This document shows, one piece after another, positions 7,976 to 18,294 of a stretch of DNA of 64,000 nt. This DNA comes from Halopseudomonas pelagia (GTDB lineage Bacteria > Pseudomonadota > Gammaproteobacteria > Pseudomonadales > Pseudomonadaceae). Positions within the stretch are counted from its first letter, which is position 1, and each line of letters opens with the position of its first letter. Under the pieces are notes generated by a model. It did no database searches. It was not told the DNA's origin and saw only the letters and a list, made by a program, of their open reading frames with translations. Where the stretch lies: positions 3,162,001 to 3,226,000 of the forward strand of contig NZ_CP033116.1 of NCBI RefSeq assembly GCF_009497895.1, given 5' to 3'. Position numbers and translations under genes: made by a program.

Positions 7976-10900
7976 TCAGCTTCCTCCTCCACTGGCGCCG
8001 CTTGCGCGCTGCCGTTCTCAGTCTCGACGCCACTGTGCCGCGCCGCCTGGGCAAGGTCCAGTAACTCGCGCATAGCGACAGCAACCATCGGATAGTCTCC
8101 CGCGCCGGCACTCTTCAAGTCGGTCAACATCGCACGCCAGCGCTGGACCAGGAATGGATTCAACGCGGTCCACTTTTGCACCAGTTGCTCCACCGTGTCG
8201 CCTTCACTGGCCAGTTGCAGCACCGCGATGGTCATGGTTCGAGTCTGCCAGTCCAGATCATCCCGGTAACTTTCCCGCGCCAACGCCTGCCAGTGGTTCT
8301 CCACCGGCAGATTGTTCACCTGCTGGGCGAACCAGGGCAACTGCAGTTCAGAGCCCAGTGCGAAGAACAGTTGCGCCACCAGTTCCGAAGGCTGGCCAGT
8401 AGCGTCCGCTGCCTCGATGATGCCGAGCAAGGTATAGAAGTGCCCGGTACCAGCCACCAGCCGGGCTATCTCGTCCGGCACACCGGCTTCCACATAGCCA
8501 TTGAACTTGTTTTCCCACACCGCCCGTACCGGGCCTTCAAACAAGCTGTCGAACTGCCGAGCCAGTGCCTGAATACGCGGCGCAAAATGCGCCACTTCCC
8601 GCTCTGGGTTCAGCTCACCACGACGGTTGCGAATAAACCAGCGGGTTGCCCGGCGGCCCAGACGCATCAGGTCATCCATCAACTCAAGCTGCACTTCGGC
8701 AGGCACCTGATAATCCAGCGCTTCGATAGCCGCAAAATGCGTGGGAAGACTGAACACGTCCCGCGCAACGACATAGGCGCGCACAATATCGCCGGCAAGA
8801 GCGCCAGTGGATTGCTCAAGGCGACGCAGGAAGGTAATCCCCATATGGTTGACCAGATCGTTGGCCAACTGCGTCGAGATAATCTCGCGACGCAAGCGGT
8901 GATTACGCAGAGCGGGCGCATACTTTTTCGCTAGAACGGCGGGGAACGCGGTTTCCACCTCACGCGCCAGATAGGGGTCTTCAGGCACATCGGTAGCGAC
9001 CAGCGCTTCCTTGAGGTCGCCCTTGGAGTAGGAGATCAACACCGACAACTCGGGACGGGTCAGACCGCGCCCTTGCGCTGTGCGCTCGGCCAACTGGTCA
9101 TCCTCGGGGATGTATTCCAACGAGCGGCTGAGCTTGCCGCTGGCCTCCATCGCGCTGATAAAGCGCCGGTATTCGGTCATGGTTTTCGCAGCCTGACGCT
9201 GCGCCAGACTGATGGCCTGGGTCTGCTTGTAGTTGTTGGCCAGCACCAGGTCAGCCACCGCATCGGTCATGCTGGCCAACAGCTTGTTGCGCTGCTTGCC
9301 GGTCATGTCCTGCGCGGTCACCACCTCGTTGAGCAGAATCTTGATATTAACCTCATGGTCCGAGCAATCGACCCCGCCGGCGTTATCGATAAAGTCGGTG
9401 TTCAACGCGCCGCCCTTCAGGCAGAACTCCACGCGCCCCAGCTGGGTCATGCCCAGATTGCCGCCCTCGCCGATCACCTTGCAGCGCAGGTCGCGGCCAT
9501 CGACCCGGAGAATGTCATTGGCTTTGTCACCGACGTCCGCATGGCTTTCAGCGCTGCCTTTGACATAGGTACCAATACCACCATTCCACAGCAGATCAAC
9601 CGGGGCCTTGAGCAAACGGTGGATCAGTTCATTGGGCGTCAGCTTGTCTGCATCTATATCAAACAGCTTGCGCATTTGCGGGGTCAAGGTGATCTGTTTG
9701 AGGCTGCGCTCAAAAAGTCCGCCACCCGCGGAGATCAGCTTCTGATCATAGTCGGCCCAATTCGAGCGCGGCAGATCAAACAGGCGCTGGCGCTCATTGA
9801 AGCTGGTCTCGGGATCCGGATCAGGATCGATGAAAATATGCTGGTGGTTGAACGCCGCCACCAACTTCAGGCTTCGTGACAGCAACATGCCGTTGCCGAA
9901 CACGTCGCCGGCCATATCACCGATGCCGAGCACGGTCACCGGGTCGCTCTGCACGTTCAAACCCAGTTCGCGGAAGTGCCGCTGCACTGACACCCAGGCA
10001 CCCTTGGCGGTGATACCCATTTTCTTGTGATCGTAGCCAGCGGAACCGCCGGAAGCGAACGCATCGCCGAGCCAGAAATCGTATTCAGCGGCAATGCCAT
10101 TGGCGATATCCGAGAAGGTCGCTGTACCTTTATCTGCCGCCACAACCAGGTATGGGTCGTCTTCATCGTGGCGCACAACCTGAGCCGGTGGCAGCACATT
10201 ACCTTCATGCAGGTTATCGGTAATATCCAGCAAGCCTTTGATAAATAAACGGTAGCAGGCGATGGCCTCCTGCTGCACTTCATCGCGTGTGCCGCCCAAT
10301 GGCAGGCGCCGCGGAACAAAACCGCCCTTCGCACCGACCGGAACGATAACCGCGTTTTTGACCTGCTGAGCCTTGACCAGACCGAGGACCTCGGTGCGAT
10401 AGTCCTCTTCTCGATCGGACCAGCGCAAGCCGCCACGGGCGACCTTGCCGCCACGCAAATGCACGCCTTCAAAACGCGGCGAGTAGACAAAGATCTCGTA
10501 CATCGGCCGCGGCAACGGCAACTCAGGAATCGCCCGAGGATTGAATTTCAGGCTGATGTAATCCTTTACCGCGCCGTTTTCGTCATTCTGATAAAAGTTG
10601 GTTCGCAGCGTCGCTTTGACCAGGTCCAGATAACGCCGCAGGATGCGATCCTCGTTCAGCACTGCAACACCGTCCAGGGCGCCAATGATGGCCTGATCCA
10701 GGCGCTGCTGCATGTCTTCGAGATCATCAGCAGACAGTTTGCGCGCCAGATAGAACCGCGTCTTGAACAGGCGTACCAACTCACGGGCGATATCCGCATG
10801 AGTCACCAGCGTATTGGCGATGTAGGGCAACTCGAAGCCCAGACGGATCTGCTTCAGGTAACGGGCATAGGCACGCAGCAGCGACACATCGCGCCAGGAC

Positions 10901-12882
10901 ATGCGCGCGAGCAAAACCAGCCGGTTGAAACCATCGTTTTCCGCCAGCCCGCGCCAAACCTGTACAAAAGCATCGCGGAACAGTTCGTTGACTTCCTGTA
11001 TATCCAGACTGCTGTCGAGCGCATAGGTAAATTCGAAGTCGTGGATCCAGAAGCGGGTACCGTCACTGCGCTCGAAGCAGAACGGAAACTCGCCCATCAC
11101 GCGCAAGCCGAGATTCTCCAGAATCGGCAGAATGTCCGACAGCGGTAGCGGCTCATGCAGGTGGTAAAGCTTGCAATGCAATACCCCGGTTTTCTGCGAC
11201 AGCGGTTGATAGAAACTCATCGCCAGTTGCTGCTCGCTGCTCAGACTGAGCATGTGCTGCAAATCGACCACACCGCTGGCCGGGGTAAAACGCTCCACAT
11301 AACCGGCAGGAAAACTGCCGGCAAACTGCTCCAGCGCTTCGGTGGCTTTGGCTTCACCCAGCGTCTCCAGCAGACGATCACGGAAATCATCCTTCCAGTT
11401 GCGGCAAATCTGTATCACATCCTGCTCGATCTTGATGGGGTCCACATCCAGGTCCTTCTTCGGATCAACACTGAGAATAAATTGCGTTCGCGCCAGTACC
11501 GATTCAGAGAAATAGGTCCAGAACTCGCATTCGGTCGCCTGCAGACGCTCCATCAGCACCTTTTCGATCTTCAAGCGGATATCCGTGGAGTAAACATCCC
11601 GCGGGATATAGGCCAGGCAGTAATAGAAGCGACCATAATTGCCGCTGCGCAGGAACACTCGAATCTGGTTGCGCTCCTGGATCTGCACAATACTCAGCGC
11701 TGTCTCACTCAATTGTTGCTCGGACATCTGAAACAGATCATCGCGCGGCAATACCTGCAGCACCTGATCCAGTTCCTTGCCCAGATGGCTGTGCGCGGTA
11801 AACCCGGATGCCGCACGTACAGCATCAACCTTGCGGCGCAAATGCGGAATATGTTCGACCACGTCGGAGTAAACGCGTGACGTATAAAGCCCCATGAAAC
11901 GGTGCTCTACCAGCACCTTGCCTTTGGCATCAACCTCGCGAACAGACACGTAATCCGGATACGCCGGCCTATGCACCTTGCTGAAATCAGAGGCCTTGGC
12001 GAATGACAGCAGCACCGGGGATTGCAGATAATCAAGCACCTTGTCCGGCAAGCCCTTCAATGATTCATCACGCCGGGTGAGGCTCAATACGCCCAGACAG
12101 GCATCCGTATCGATCCCCAATTGCATGTTTTTCAGGCCAGTGGCAACGCTGAAGCGTTCATAACCGAGGAAGGTAAAGTGGTTGTCCAAGAGCCATTTCA
12201 GAAACGCCTGGCACTCGCTGCGGTCTTCGTCCTGGTAGTAACGGAAACTCTTGGATTTGCTCTTCAACGCCTCGATCAGACCCTGGGCCTGGGCCTGCAT
12301 CGCGGCAAAATCACCGACTGCCGCGCGCACATGCGACAGCACCGTTTTCAACCGGTTACTCAAGCGCTTCAGCTCTCCAGCGCTCGAGCAACGGTCCACC
12401 TCAATATACATGACCGACTCGTGGGTGGCTTTGGCGGGAGCCTTGTCGCGACTATACAGCGCCTTTAGCAGGCCCTTCTCATCGCGCTCAACCGCCATGA
12501 CGCTGTTCTGCAATGTATGAATGGCATAACCGGCACGGTTCAACTCCATGCGCACCGAATCCACCAGAAAAGGTGAGTCCCTATGCACAATCTCCACGAT
12601 CGAATGCGTGGATTGCCAGCCGTGTTGCTGAATGTCAGGATTGAACACGCGGAGCTTTTCAGCTTCGCCATCGTAGTTCTTGAAAAAGCGCCAGTAGGAC
12701 AGCGTGCAGCCGAACAGATCGGTGTCATGCCTGGCCAGCAGTTCCCCCAGGGGGACTATGCCGAAGAACTGCTCGGTAAAGCGCAGGAGGATGTCCTGTT
12801 CGCTTTGCTCGACAAATTCACTTAACCGTTCTTGCAGGATGTTGAGAAATTCTTTTCTGTTGCTGGCCATGATAAATGCCAT
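7972..12882 (-). CDS. gdhB: NAD-specific glutamate dehydrogenase, large 180-kDa type
   Basis: A 1636-residue catabolic enzyme (L-glutamate + NAD+ to 2-oxoglutarate + ammonium), of the GDH180 class found in Pseudomonas and Streptomyces. The long N-terminal half is the regulatory region with ACT-like folds. The catalytic core includes GGLRWSDR near 850, VGAKGGFVP near 880 and the GIGDMAGDVFGNG dinucleotide site near 1000. The C-terminal region continues to residue 1636 with an acidic end. I start at 12882 (MAFIMASNRKEF) because GGAGG lies 6 bases upstream. An in-frame ATG at 12921 has no ribosome-binding site. The 3' end is coupled to the DUF2835 gene. The divergent moxR operon starts 198 bases away. 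Confidence 0.96.
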   Translation of the reverse strand: MAFIMASNRKEFLNILQERLSEFVEQSEQDILLRFTEQFFGIVPLGELLARHDTDLFGCTLSYWRFFKNYDGEAEKLRVFNPDIQQHGWQSTHSIVEIVHRDSPFLVDSVRMELNRAGYAIHTLQNSVMAVERDEKGLLKALYSRDKAPAKATHESVMYIEVDRCSSAGELKRLSNRLKTVLSHVRAAVGDFAAMQAQAQGLIEALKSKSKSFRYYQDEDRSECQAFLKWLLDNHFTFLGYERFSVATGLKNMQLGIDTDACLGVLSLTRRDESLKGLPDKVLDYLQSPVLLSFAKASDFSKVHRPAYPDYVSVREVDAKGKVLVEHRFMGLYTSRVYSDVVEHIPHLRRKVDAVRAASGFTAHSHLGKELDQVLQVLPRDDLFQMSEQQLSETALSIVQIQERNQIRVFLRSGNYGRFYYCLAYIPRDVYSTDIRLKIEKVLMERLQATECEFWTYFSESVLARTQFILSVDPKKDLDVDPIKIEQDVIQICRNWKDDFRDRLLETLGEAKATEALEQFAGSFPAGYVERFTPASGVVDLQHMLSLSSEQQLAMSFYQPLSQKTGVLHCKLYHLHEPLPLSDILPILENLGLRVMGEFPFCFERSDGTRFWIHDFEFTYALDSSLDIQEVNELFRDAFVQVWRGLAENDGFNRLVLLARMSWRDVSLLRAYARYLKQIRLGFELPYIANTLVTHADIARELVRLFKTRFYLARKLSADDLEDMQQRLDQAIIGALDGVAVLNEDRILRRYLDLVKATLRTNFYQNDENGAVKDYISLKFNPRAIPELPLPRPMYEIFVYSPRFEGVHLRGGKVARGGLRWSDREEDYRTEVLGLVKAQQVKNAVIVPVGAKGGFVPRRLPLGGTRDEVQQEAIACYRLFIKGLLDITDNLHEGNVLPPAQVVRHDEDDPYLVVAADKGTATFSDIANGIAAEYDFWLGDAFASGGSAGYDHKKMGITAKGAWVSVQRHFRELGLNVQSDPVTVLGIGDMAGDVFGNGMLLSRSLKLVAAFNHQHIFIDPDPDPETSFNERQRLFDLPRSNWADYDQKLISAGGGLFERSLKQITLTPQMRKLFDIDADKLTPNELIHRLLKAPVDLLWNGGIGTYVKGSAESHADVGDKANDILRVDGRDLRCKVIGEGGNLGMTQLGRVEFCLKGGALNTDFIDNAGGVDCSDHEVNIKILLNEVVTAQDMTGKQRNKLLASMTDAVADLVLANNYKQTQAISLAQRQAAKTMTEYRRFISAMEASGKLSRSLEYIPEDDQLAERTAQGRGLTRPELSVLISYSKGDLKEALVATDVPEDPYLAREVETAFPAVLAKKYAPALRNHRLRREIISTQLANDLVNHMGITFLRRLEQSTGALAGDIVRAYVVARDVFSLPTHFAAIEALDYQVPAEVQLELMDDLMRLGRRATRWFIRNRRGELNPEREVAHFAPRIQALARQFDSLFEGPVRAVWENKFNGYVEAGVPDEIARLVAGTGHFYTLLGIIEAADATGQPSELVAQLFFALGSELQLPWFAQQVNNLPVENHWQALARESYRDDLDWQTRTMTIAVLQLASEGDTVEQLVQKWTALNPFLVQRWRAMLTDLKSAGAGDYPMVAVAMRELLDLAQAARHSGVETENGSAQAAPVEEEAD

Positions 12883-13080
12883 GCTGCCTCCGGAGGACCC
12901 GTTTGCGGGCTGACCCTTCATGGGTCATGGAAATGTGAAGAAAATGCACGCGGCGCGGTCACTAATACCGGCCTTAAAAAGGCATAATAATCAGTCTAGA
13001 CCATAGACCTTTCGCTACAGTGACAGTTTCGTGCATGGACACGACACTACCGAGCACGACACTACAGGGATAGAACAGAA

Positions 13081-14040
13081 ATGACCCACAATGAATCCAT
13101 CCAACAACTGCGCAGTTGGATGACGAGCCAGATTTTCGGTCAGGAACAACTGATCGATCGGATGTTGATCTGCCTGCTCGCTGGCGGGCACGTACTGGTC
13201 GAAGGAGCTCCGGGTCTGGCCAAGACCAAGGCGATCAAAACACTTTCCGAGGCCATCGAAGCCGACTTTCACCGCATCCAGTTCACCCCTGATCTGCTGC
13301 CCGCGGATATCACTGGTACCGAAGTCTACCGCCCGGAAACTGCCAGCTTCAGCTTTCAGCAAGGGCCGATCTTCCATCACCTGGTGCTGGCAGACGAGAT
13401 CAACCGCGCGCCAGCCAAGGTCCAATCTGCGTTGCTGGAAGCGATGGCGGAGCGGCAAGTGAGTATCGGCCGCGAGACCTACCATCTGCCTGAGCTGTTT
13501 ATGGTCATGGCGACTCAGAACCCAATCGAGCAAGAGGGTACCTACCCGCTGCCCGAGGCGCAGCTGGACCGTTTTCTGATGCACGTTCGCATCGGCTTTC
13601 CCGATGCGGCCCTGGAGCGGCAGATTCTGCATCTTGCTCGCGGGGAAGCCCAGGGGGTAAACGCGCGTATCAGTCAGCGCATCAGCCAGGCATCCATTCT
13701 CGCCGCGCGGCAGGAAGTATTAAGTCTGTTCATGGCCGACGCGGTGGAGGAATACATGATCCAACTGATCATGGCGACGCGGCGCCCCGAGCTGTACAGC
13801 CCGCAGCTGGCGGAGTGGTTGCAACTGGGCGCCAGCCCGCGCGGCACTATCGCGCTGGATCGCTGCGCACGAGCGCATGCCTGGATGGCCGGCCGCGACT
13901 TCGTCAGCCCCGAGGACGTGCAGGCTATTGTGCATGATGTGCTGCGGCATCGGCTGATGCTCAGCTTTGAAGCGGAGGCCGCCGGCATTGATGCCGACAA
14001 GGCGATCAATCTACTGGTCGAATCGGTAGCGGTGGTCTGA
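13081..14040 (+). CDS. MoxR family AAA+ ATPase
   Basis: A 319-residue AAA+ ATPase. MoxR proteins act as chaperones that activate partner proteins with VWA domains, which the next genes provide. Walker A is GAPGLAKT (42-49), Walker B is LVLADEIN (101-108), and the sensor region MATQNPIEQEGTYPLPEAQLD follows near 145-165. It is the first of six tightly spaced genes ending at 19970. The 198-base gap to gdhB on the left is divergent and holds an AT-rich segment near 12970-12995 that could serve as promoter; no box was certain. Confidence 0.93.
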   Translation: MTHNESIQQLRSWMTSQIFGQEQLIDRMLICLLAGGHVLVEGAPGLAKTKAIKTLSEAIEADFHRIQFTPDLLPADITGTEVYRPETASFSFQQGPIFHHLVLADEINRAPAKVQSALLEAMAERQVSIGRETYHLPELFMVMATQNPIEQEGTYPLPEAQLDRFLMHVRIGFPDAALERQILHLARGEAQGVNARISQRISQASILAARQEVLSLFMADAVEEYMIQLIMATRRPELYSPQLAEWLQLGASPRGTIALDRCARAHAWMAGRDFVSPEDVQAIVHDVLRHRLMLSFEAEAAGIDADKAINLLVESVAVV

Positions 14041-14042
14041 CG

Positions 14043-14993
14043 GTGAAGACCCCGGTGGCGCAGAGCCGTGTGTACATCAGCCTGGATGATTTGCTCAACA
14101 GTCGGCAGCATTGCCAACGTCTGCCGCTGTTTCGCGGGCCGGTGCGCGCCAGTCGCCAACTGGGCCAGCAATTTACCCGCCTGCGCGGTCGCGGCGTCGA
14201 CTTCGACCAGGTGCGCAGTTACCAGCCTGGTGACGACATCCGCAGCATTGATTGGCGGGTGACGGCGCGCAGCGGCAAGGTTCACACCAAGGTATTCAAT
14301 GAAGAGCGCGAGCGTCCGGTATTTTTGATGTGCGAGCAAAGCGACCGCATGTTCTTCGGTAGCCAGACCTGCATGAAATCGGTACTGGCGGCGGATGCTG
14401 CCAGCCTGATAGCCTGGACCGCTCTGGCCCATAATGATCGTGTCGGCGGGGTCATCTTTGGCGCCGAATGCCACGAGGTGCGTCCGCAACGTAACCGCCG
14501 TGCGATCCTGCGCTTGTTCAGTCTGTTGAAGGAGGCGAACAACGCCCTGCAGCCGGCCAGCAAAGCCATCAGCGACATGCCCTCCGAGCCACTCAACCTC
14601 GCCTTGCGCCACAGTCGCGAAGTGGTCAAGCCAGGCAGCATTCTATACTTGCTCTGTGACCATGCGGCTATCGACCATCTGAACCAGACGTTGCTGATCA
14701 ATCTGGCCGTCCACAATGATCTGGTGCTGTTACCCGTTTACGACGTCATGGAAAGCCAGTTACCCGCGCAGACATCTCTGGCGTTCATGCAGGCCGACGA
14801 CCGTCTGACTCTGAACACCGCGGATGCCGCTCTGCGAAATGCCTACGCCGACCAGTTTATCGCCCAGCAACAGGCCTGGCAGCGCCTCTCCCGACGCGTC
14901 TCATGCTCCCTGTTCAGCCTGCATACGGGCAGCAGTGCGGTCGACCAATTGCGCGACATGCTCAGCAGCCACAAGCACCGGAGCACCCAGTGA
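14043..14993 (+). CDS. DUF58 domain protein of the MoxR/Bat operon
   Basis: A 316-residue protein with the DUF58 signature YQPGDDIRSIDWRVTARSG near residue 60-78, followed by a VWA-like fold. DUF58 proteins are constant partners of MoxR ATPases; their biochemical role is unsettled. The start is GTG, 2 bases after the moxR stop. The stop overlaps the next GTG start. No transmembrane helix is evident. Confidence 0.88.
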   Translation: MKTPVAQSRVYISLDDLLNSRQHCQRLPLFRGPVRASRQLGQQFTRLRGRGVDFDQVRSYQPGDDIRSIDWRVTARSGKVHTKVFNEERERPVFLMCEQSDRMFFGSQTCMKSVLAADAASLIAWTALAHNDRVGGVIFGAECHEVRPQRNRRAILRLFSLLKEANNALQPASKAISDMPSEPLNLALRHSREVVKPGSILYLLCDHAAIDHLNQTLLINLAVHNDLVLLPVYDVMESQLPAQTSLAFMQADDRLTLNTADAALRNAYADQFIAQQQAWQRLSRRVSCSLFSLHTGSSAVDQLRDMLSSHKHRSTQ

Positions 14994-15475
14994 GCGAAGG
15001 CCCAAGCACAGCGCTAAGCGAGGGCTTGTATGCCTCGTTGGTGCATCCTGCTGCGCCGCCGCCCATCCCCTGGTGGCCGCCCGCACCCGGCTGGTGGCTG
15101 GTACTCGGATTATTATTGTTGCTGGCCATGTTAACGCCCTGGCTGGTGCTGCGCTGGCGGCGCAGATCGGCGATCAAGCTACGCGCGCAGCAAGCGCTGC
15201 GTGACATTCCGACCACACTGACCGATCAGCAATGGCTCACCGAGGTCAATACACTGCTCAAGCGTTTGCTTAAACAGCGTGGTGACGTGGCGGCCACCCG
15301 CTTGTATGGCCAGCAATGGCTGGATTATCTTTGTGCTCACTATCCCCGGCCACAGCGGCGCAGCCTCGAGCCCCTCGCGGCTGAACTCTACCGGCAAACC
15401 GCTGAACTGACCCCGCAACAACGCCGGGAACTACAGCGTGAATTGCGCCGCTGGCTAAGGCATAACCATGTTTGA
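14990..15475 (+). CDS. DUF4381 family membrane protein
   Basis: A 161-residue protein with one strong transmembrane helix at about 42-62, after a proline- and tryptophan-rich stretch (PPPIPWWPPAPGWW). A basic cytoplasmic helical domain follows. This matches DUF4381, found only in MoxR-DUF58-VWA operons. I place the start at GTG 14990, which forms a GTGA overlap with the DUF58 stop; the frame extends further left, but that part lies inside the previous gene. The next gene begins 8 bases before its end. Confidence 0.8.
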   Translation: MSEGPSTALSEGLYASLVHPAAPPPIPWWPPAPGWWLVLGLLLLLAMLTPWLVLRWRRRSAIKLRAQQALRDIPTTLTDQQWLTEVNTLLKRLLKQRGDVAATRLYGQQWLDYLCAHYPRPQRRSLEPLAAELYRQTAELTPQQRRELQRELRRWLRHNHV

Positions 15476-16475
15476 TCTCGCCTGGCCCGCCGCGATTCTG
15501 TTGCTTCCACTCCCCTGGGTGTTACGCCGAATTCTACCCCCGGCCACCAACCGCACCGCTGCGCTGCAAGTCGCATTTCTGCCGCGCCTACAGACGCTCC
15601 AGGAGGAAGGTGCCGGCCAGCCGGCCGCCCCTGCCCGCTGGCGCTACATACTGATCTGGTTGTTACTGGTGTTTGCGTGCATGCGTCCGCAATGGCTAGG
15701 CGAACCTTTACCGATCAATATCAGCGGTCGCGATATGATGATTGCCGTGGACCTGTCAGGCAGCATGGAGTATGCCGACATGCAGCATGAAGACGAGGTT
15801 GTCGATCGGCTAACGCTGGTCAAAACCCTGCTGAGCCAGTTTATCGCCCAGCGTCAGGGCGACCGGATCGGCCTCATCCTGTTTGGCTCCAATGCCTATG
15901 TGCAAGCGCCACTGACGCATGATCTGAACAGCGTCAGGGTCTGGCTTGATGAAGCCTTTATCGGTTTGGCCGGGCGTCAGACTGCCATTGGCAATGCCAT
16001 CGGGCTGGCGGTAAAACGCCTTACCGACGAGCCGGCGGAAAGCCGCGTGCTGATTCTGATTACAGATGGCGCCAATAACGCCGGCGAGATCAATCCGTTA
16101 CAGGCAGCGCGGCTGGCCGCCCAAGAGCAAATCCGCATCTTCACCATTGGCGTGGGGGCCGAGAGCATCACCCAGGCGGAGTTGTCCGGCACCCTGGCCA
16201 TGGACCGTGACCCCTCGGTCGAACTGGACGAAGGCACGTTAACCGATGTCGCACTGGCTACCGGAGGTGAATATTTCCGCGCCCGGGATGCAGACAGTTT
16301 GCAGCAGATATACCAACGGATCGACCAGCTTGAACCGGCGCTGCGTGATGGACGCCCCCAGCGCCAGGCCCGGCCGCTTTATCCCTGGCCGTTGGGCTTA
16401 GCGCTGCTACTCAGTCTGCTGTTCACCTGTCTGCGCTTGAATGTGCTGCACAGAGCGCCGCGCCATGCAGATTGA
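15468..16475 (+). CDS. VWA domain membrane protein, BatA-like
   Basis: A 335-residue inner-membrane protein. It has a short N-terminal hydrophobic helix (about 5-23), a second helix (about 60-72), a VWA domain with an intact metal-ion-dependent adhesion site DLSGS (95-99), and a C-terminal helix (about 305-325). ITDGANNAGE is a second site loop. The topology is that of BatA/aerotolerance proteins. The VWA domain is the expected client of the MoxR ATPase. It overlaps its neighbours by 8 and 11 bases. Confidence 0.87.
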   Translation: MFDLAWPAAILLLPLPWVLRRILPPATNRTAALQVAFLPRLQTLQEEGAGQPAAPARWRYILIWLLLVFACMRPQWLGEPLPINISGRDMMIAVDLSGSMEYADMQHEDEVVDRLTLVKTLLSQFIAQRQGDRIGLILFGSNAYVQAPLTHDLNSVRVWLDEAFIGLAGRQTAIGNAIGLAVKRLTDEPAESRVLILITDGANNAGEINPLQAARLAAQEQIRIFTIGVGAESITQAELSGTLAMDRDPSVELDEGTLTDVALATGGEYFRARDADSLQQIYQRIDQLEPALRDGRPQRQARPLYPWPLGLALLLSLLFTCLRLNVLHRAPRHAD

Positions 16476-18294
16476 AGCGCTCCAGAGTCTGACTTTCGCG
16501 CGTCCCTGGGTGCTACTGCTGCTACCCGTGGCCGGCCTTTGCTGCTGGTTGCTTTACCGCCAGGTCAATCAGCGCTCGGTCTGGGATAAACTGCTGCCGG
16601 CGCCAATACGTCTGGCGCTGTTGCAACGCCAGGCCGGGGGCAAGCACGCTGGACGCTTCCTTTTTCTAGCCGGGGCCTGGCTGACCGGCATCCTCGCCTT
16701 GGCCGGCCCGGTGCTGGATTCACCGCTACCCGCCACACAAACCAATCAGTCCGCGCTGGTGATCGTCTGGGACGTGTCACGCAATATGCTGGCTACCGAC
16801 CTGCAGCCCAACCGCCTGGAGCGGGCGCGACTGAAAATCCGCGACCTGATGCAGTTGCACTCGGATAGCCAACTGGCATTGATCGCTTACGCTGGCACCG
16901 CTCATCCGGTGACACCATTGAGCAACGACATGCAAACGCTGACCAATCTGCTGGTGGCACTGCAACCCAGCGTGATGCCCGAGGACGGTCAGAATCTGGA
17001 GGCTGGCCTGCAGCTTGCTCGCCAGATGATCGCGGACCTGCCCCCGGCCAATAGCCGGGTACTGGTTATTACCAGCGGCGTTGAGGGCACCCAGCTGGAT
17101 GCATTGCGCCAACAGGCACGCGAACTGGGTGACCGGCTCTCCATCCTCGGCGTGGGCACTACCGAAGGCGCGCCGGTTCCGCTAATGGAGGGTGGTTTTA
17201 TGCGCGACGCCCAGGGCGGCATTCTGCTACCCAGGCTCAACAGCAAAAGTCTGACTGCCATCGCCCGCAATACCGGCGCGCGCTATCAGCAAATAAGGCT
17301 CAGTGATCAGGATCTCAATAGCCTGGTTCCAACTAACCAAAGCCTGGCCGAGACTGAGCAGGAGGCCGGCCTGAGCAGAAGCGATCAGGGGCATTGGCTG
17401 ATTCTCTTGTTACTGCCGCTCGCTGCAATGGGTGCCCGCCGTGGCTGGCTGGGGCTGGTATTGTGCGCAGCCCTGCTCCCCCTGCCGGCGGATGCCTCTG
17501 TCTGGCAGGATCTGTGGCAGCGCCCCGATCAGCAAGCCATGCAGCAGCTGCAACGTCAGCAGCCAGCAGCCGCAGCAGAACGCTTCGAGGATCCGCAGTG
17601 GCGCGCCTGGGCCTACTATCAGGCGGGTGACTACCCGGCGGCGGTGAAAGCTTACGAGGCGCTTCTGAGCGCCCAGCCGGACAATCCCGAGCATCATTTC
17701 AATCACGGTACTGCGCTGGCGATGGCGGGCGAATACCAGGCCGCCCTGGAGGCCTACGAGCAGACGCTGACCAGAGCGCCGGAGCATCAACCAGCGCGGC
17801 ACAATCGCGAGCGAATAGAAGCCTTGTTGAAAGAGCTGGCCAAACAGCAGGAACAGGCTCAAGAGCAAGCATCAGACGAACCTGACGAGAGCGATGACGA
17901 TAGCGGCTCTGCCACCGACTCGAGCAACGGTTCGCGAACAGAAGACGACAGTAACGCCAACCCAACAGCGCCCACCGACCGCCAGGAGGAAGCTTCAGGC
18001 AACAGCGAGCAGGCCGCCGCTTCGCGCAACGACGACACGCCTGGCGATGGCGGCGATGGCGAGGCAGAAGGCGATGACCCGGCGGCTGAGGCTAACGCCA
18101 ATGCTGATAAGCCGGTCACAGATAACCCACCCGGCGGTTCTGATGCGGATGACAGCAGCGCCAGGACCCGCAACAATGAACAGCAAGCAGCACTGCAGCA
18201 ATGGCTACAGGATATCCCCGATGACCCCGCCGAGCTGCTGAAACGCAAATTCCTTTACCAGCGTCTGCAGCAACTGGAAGACCTATCTCAATGA
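16465..18294 (+). CDS. VWA and TPR domain membrane protein, BatB/BatC-like fusion
   Basis: A 609-residue protein. It has two N-terminal membrane helices (about 12-31 and 65-83), a VWA domain (about 97-285), further helices near 310-350, TPR repeats (about 380-450), then a long acidic, low-complexity linker rich in D, E, S and N and a short C-terminal domain. It combines what Bacteroides encodes as BatB and BatC. The adhesion-site motif reads DVSRN (103-107), so the third ligand position is Asn instead of the usual Ser. The start is uncertain: ATG 16465 is chosen, but an in-frame ATG 8 codons upstream (16441) is possible. It overlaps batD by 4 bases. Confidence 0.85.
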   Translation: MQIEALQSLTFARPWVLLLLPVAGLCCWLLYRQVNQRSVWDKLLPAPIRLALLQRQAGGKHAGRFLFLAGAWLTGILALAGPVLDSPLPATQTNQSALVIVWDVSRNMLATDLQPNRLERARLKIRDLMQLHSDSQLALIAYAGTAHPVTPLSNDMQTLTNLLVALQPSVMPEDGQNLEAGLQLARQMIADLPPANSRVLVITSGVEGTQLDALRQQARELGDRLSILGVGTTEGAPVPLMEGGFMRDAQGGILLPRLNSKSLTAIARNTGARYQQIRLSDQDLNSLVPTNQSLAETEQEAGLSRSDQGHWLILLLLPLAAMGARRGWLGLVLCAALLPLPADASVWQDLWQRPDQQAMQQLQRQQPAAAAERFEDPQWRAWAYYQAGDYPAAVKAYEALLSAQPDNPEHHFNHGTALAMAGEYQAALEAYEQTLTRAPEHQPARHNRERIEALLKELAKQQEQAQEQASDEPDESDDDSGSATDSSNGSRTEDDSNANPTAPTDRQEEASGNSEQAAASRNDDTPGDGGDGEAEGDDPAAEANANADKPVTDNPPGGSDADDSSARTRNNEQQAALQQWLQDIPDDPAELLKRKFLYQRLQQLEDLSQ

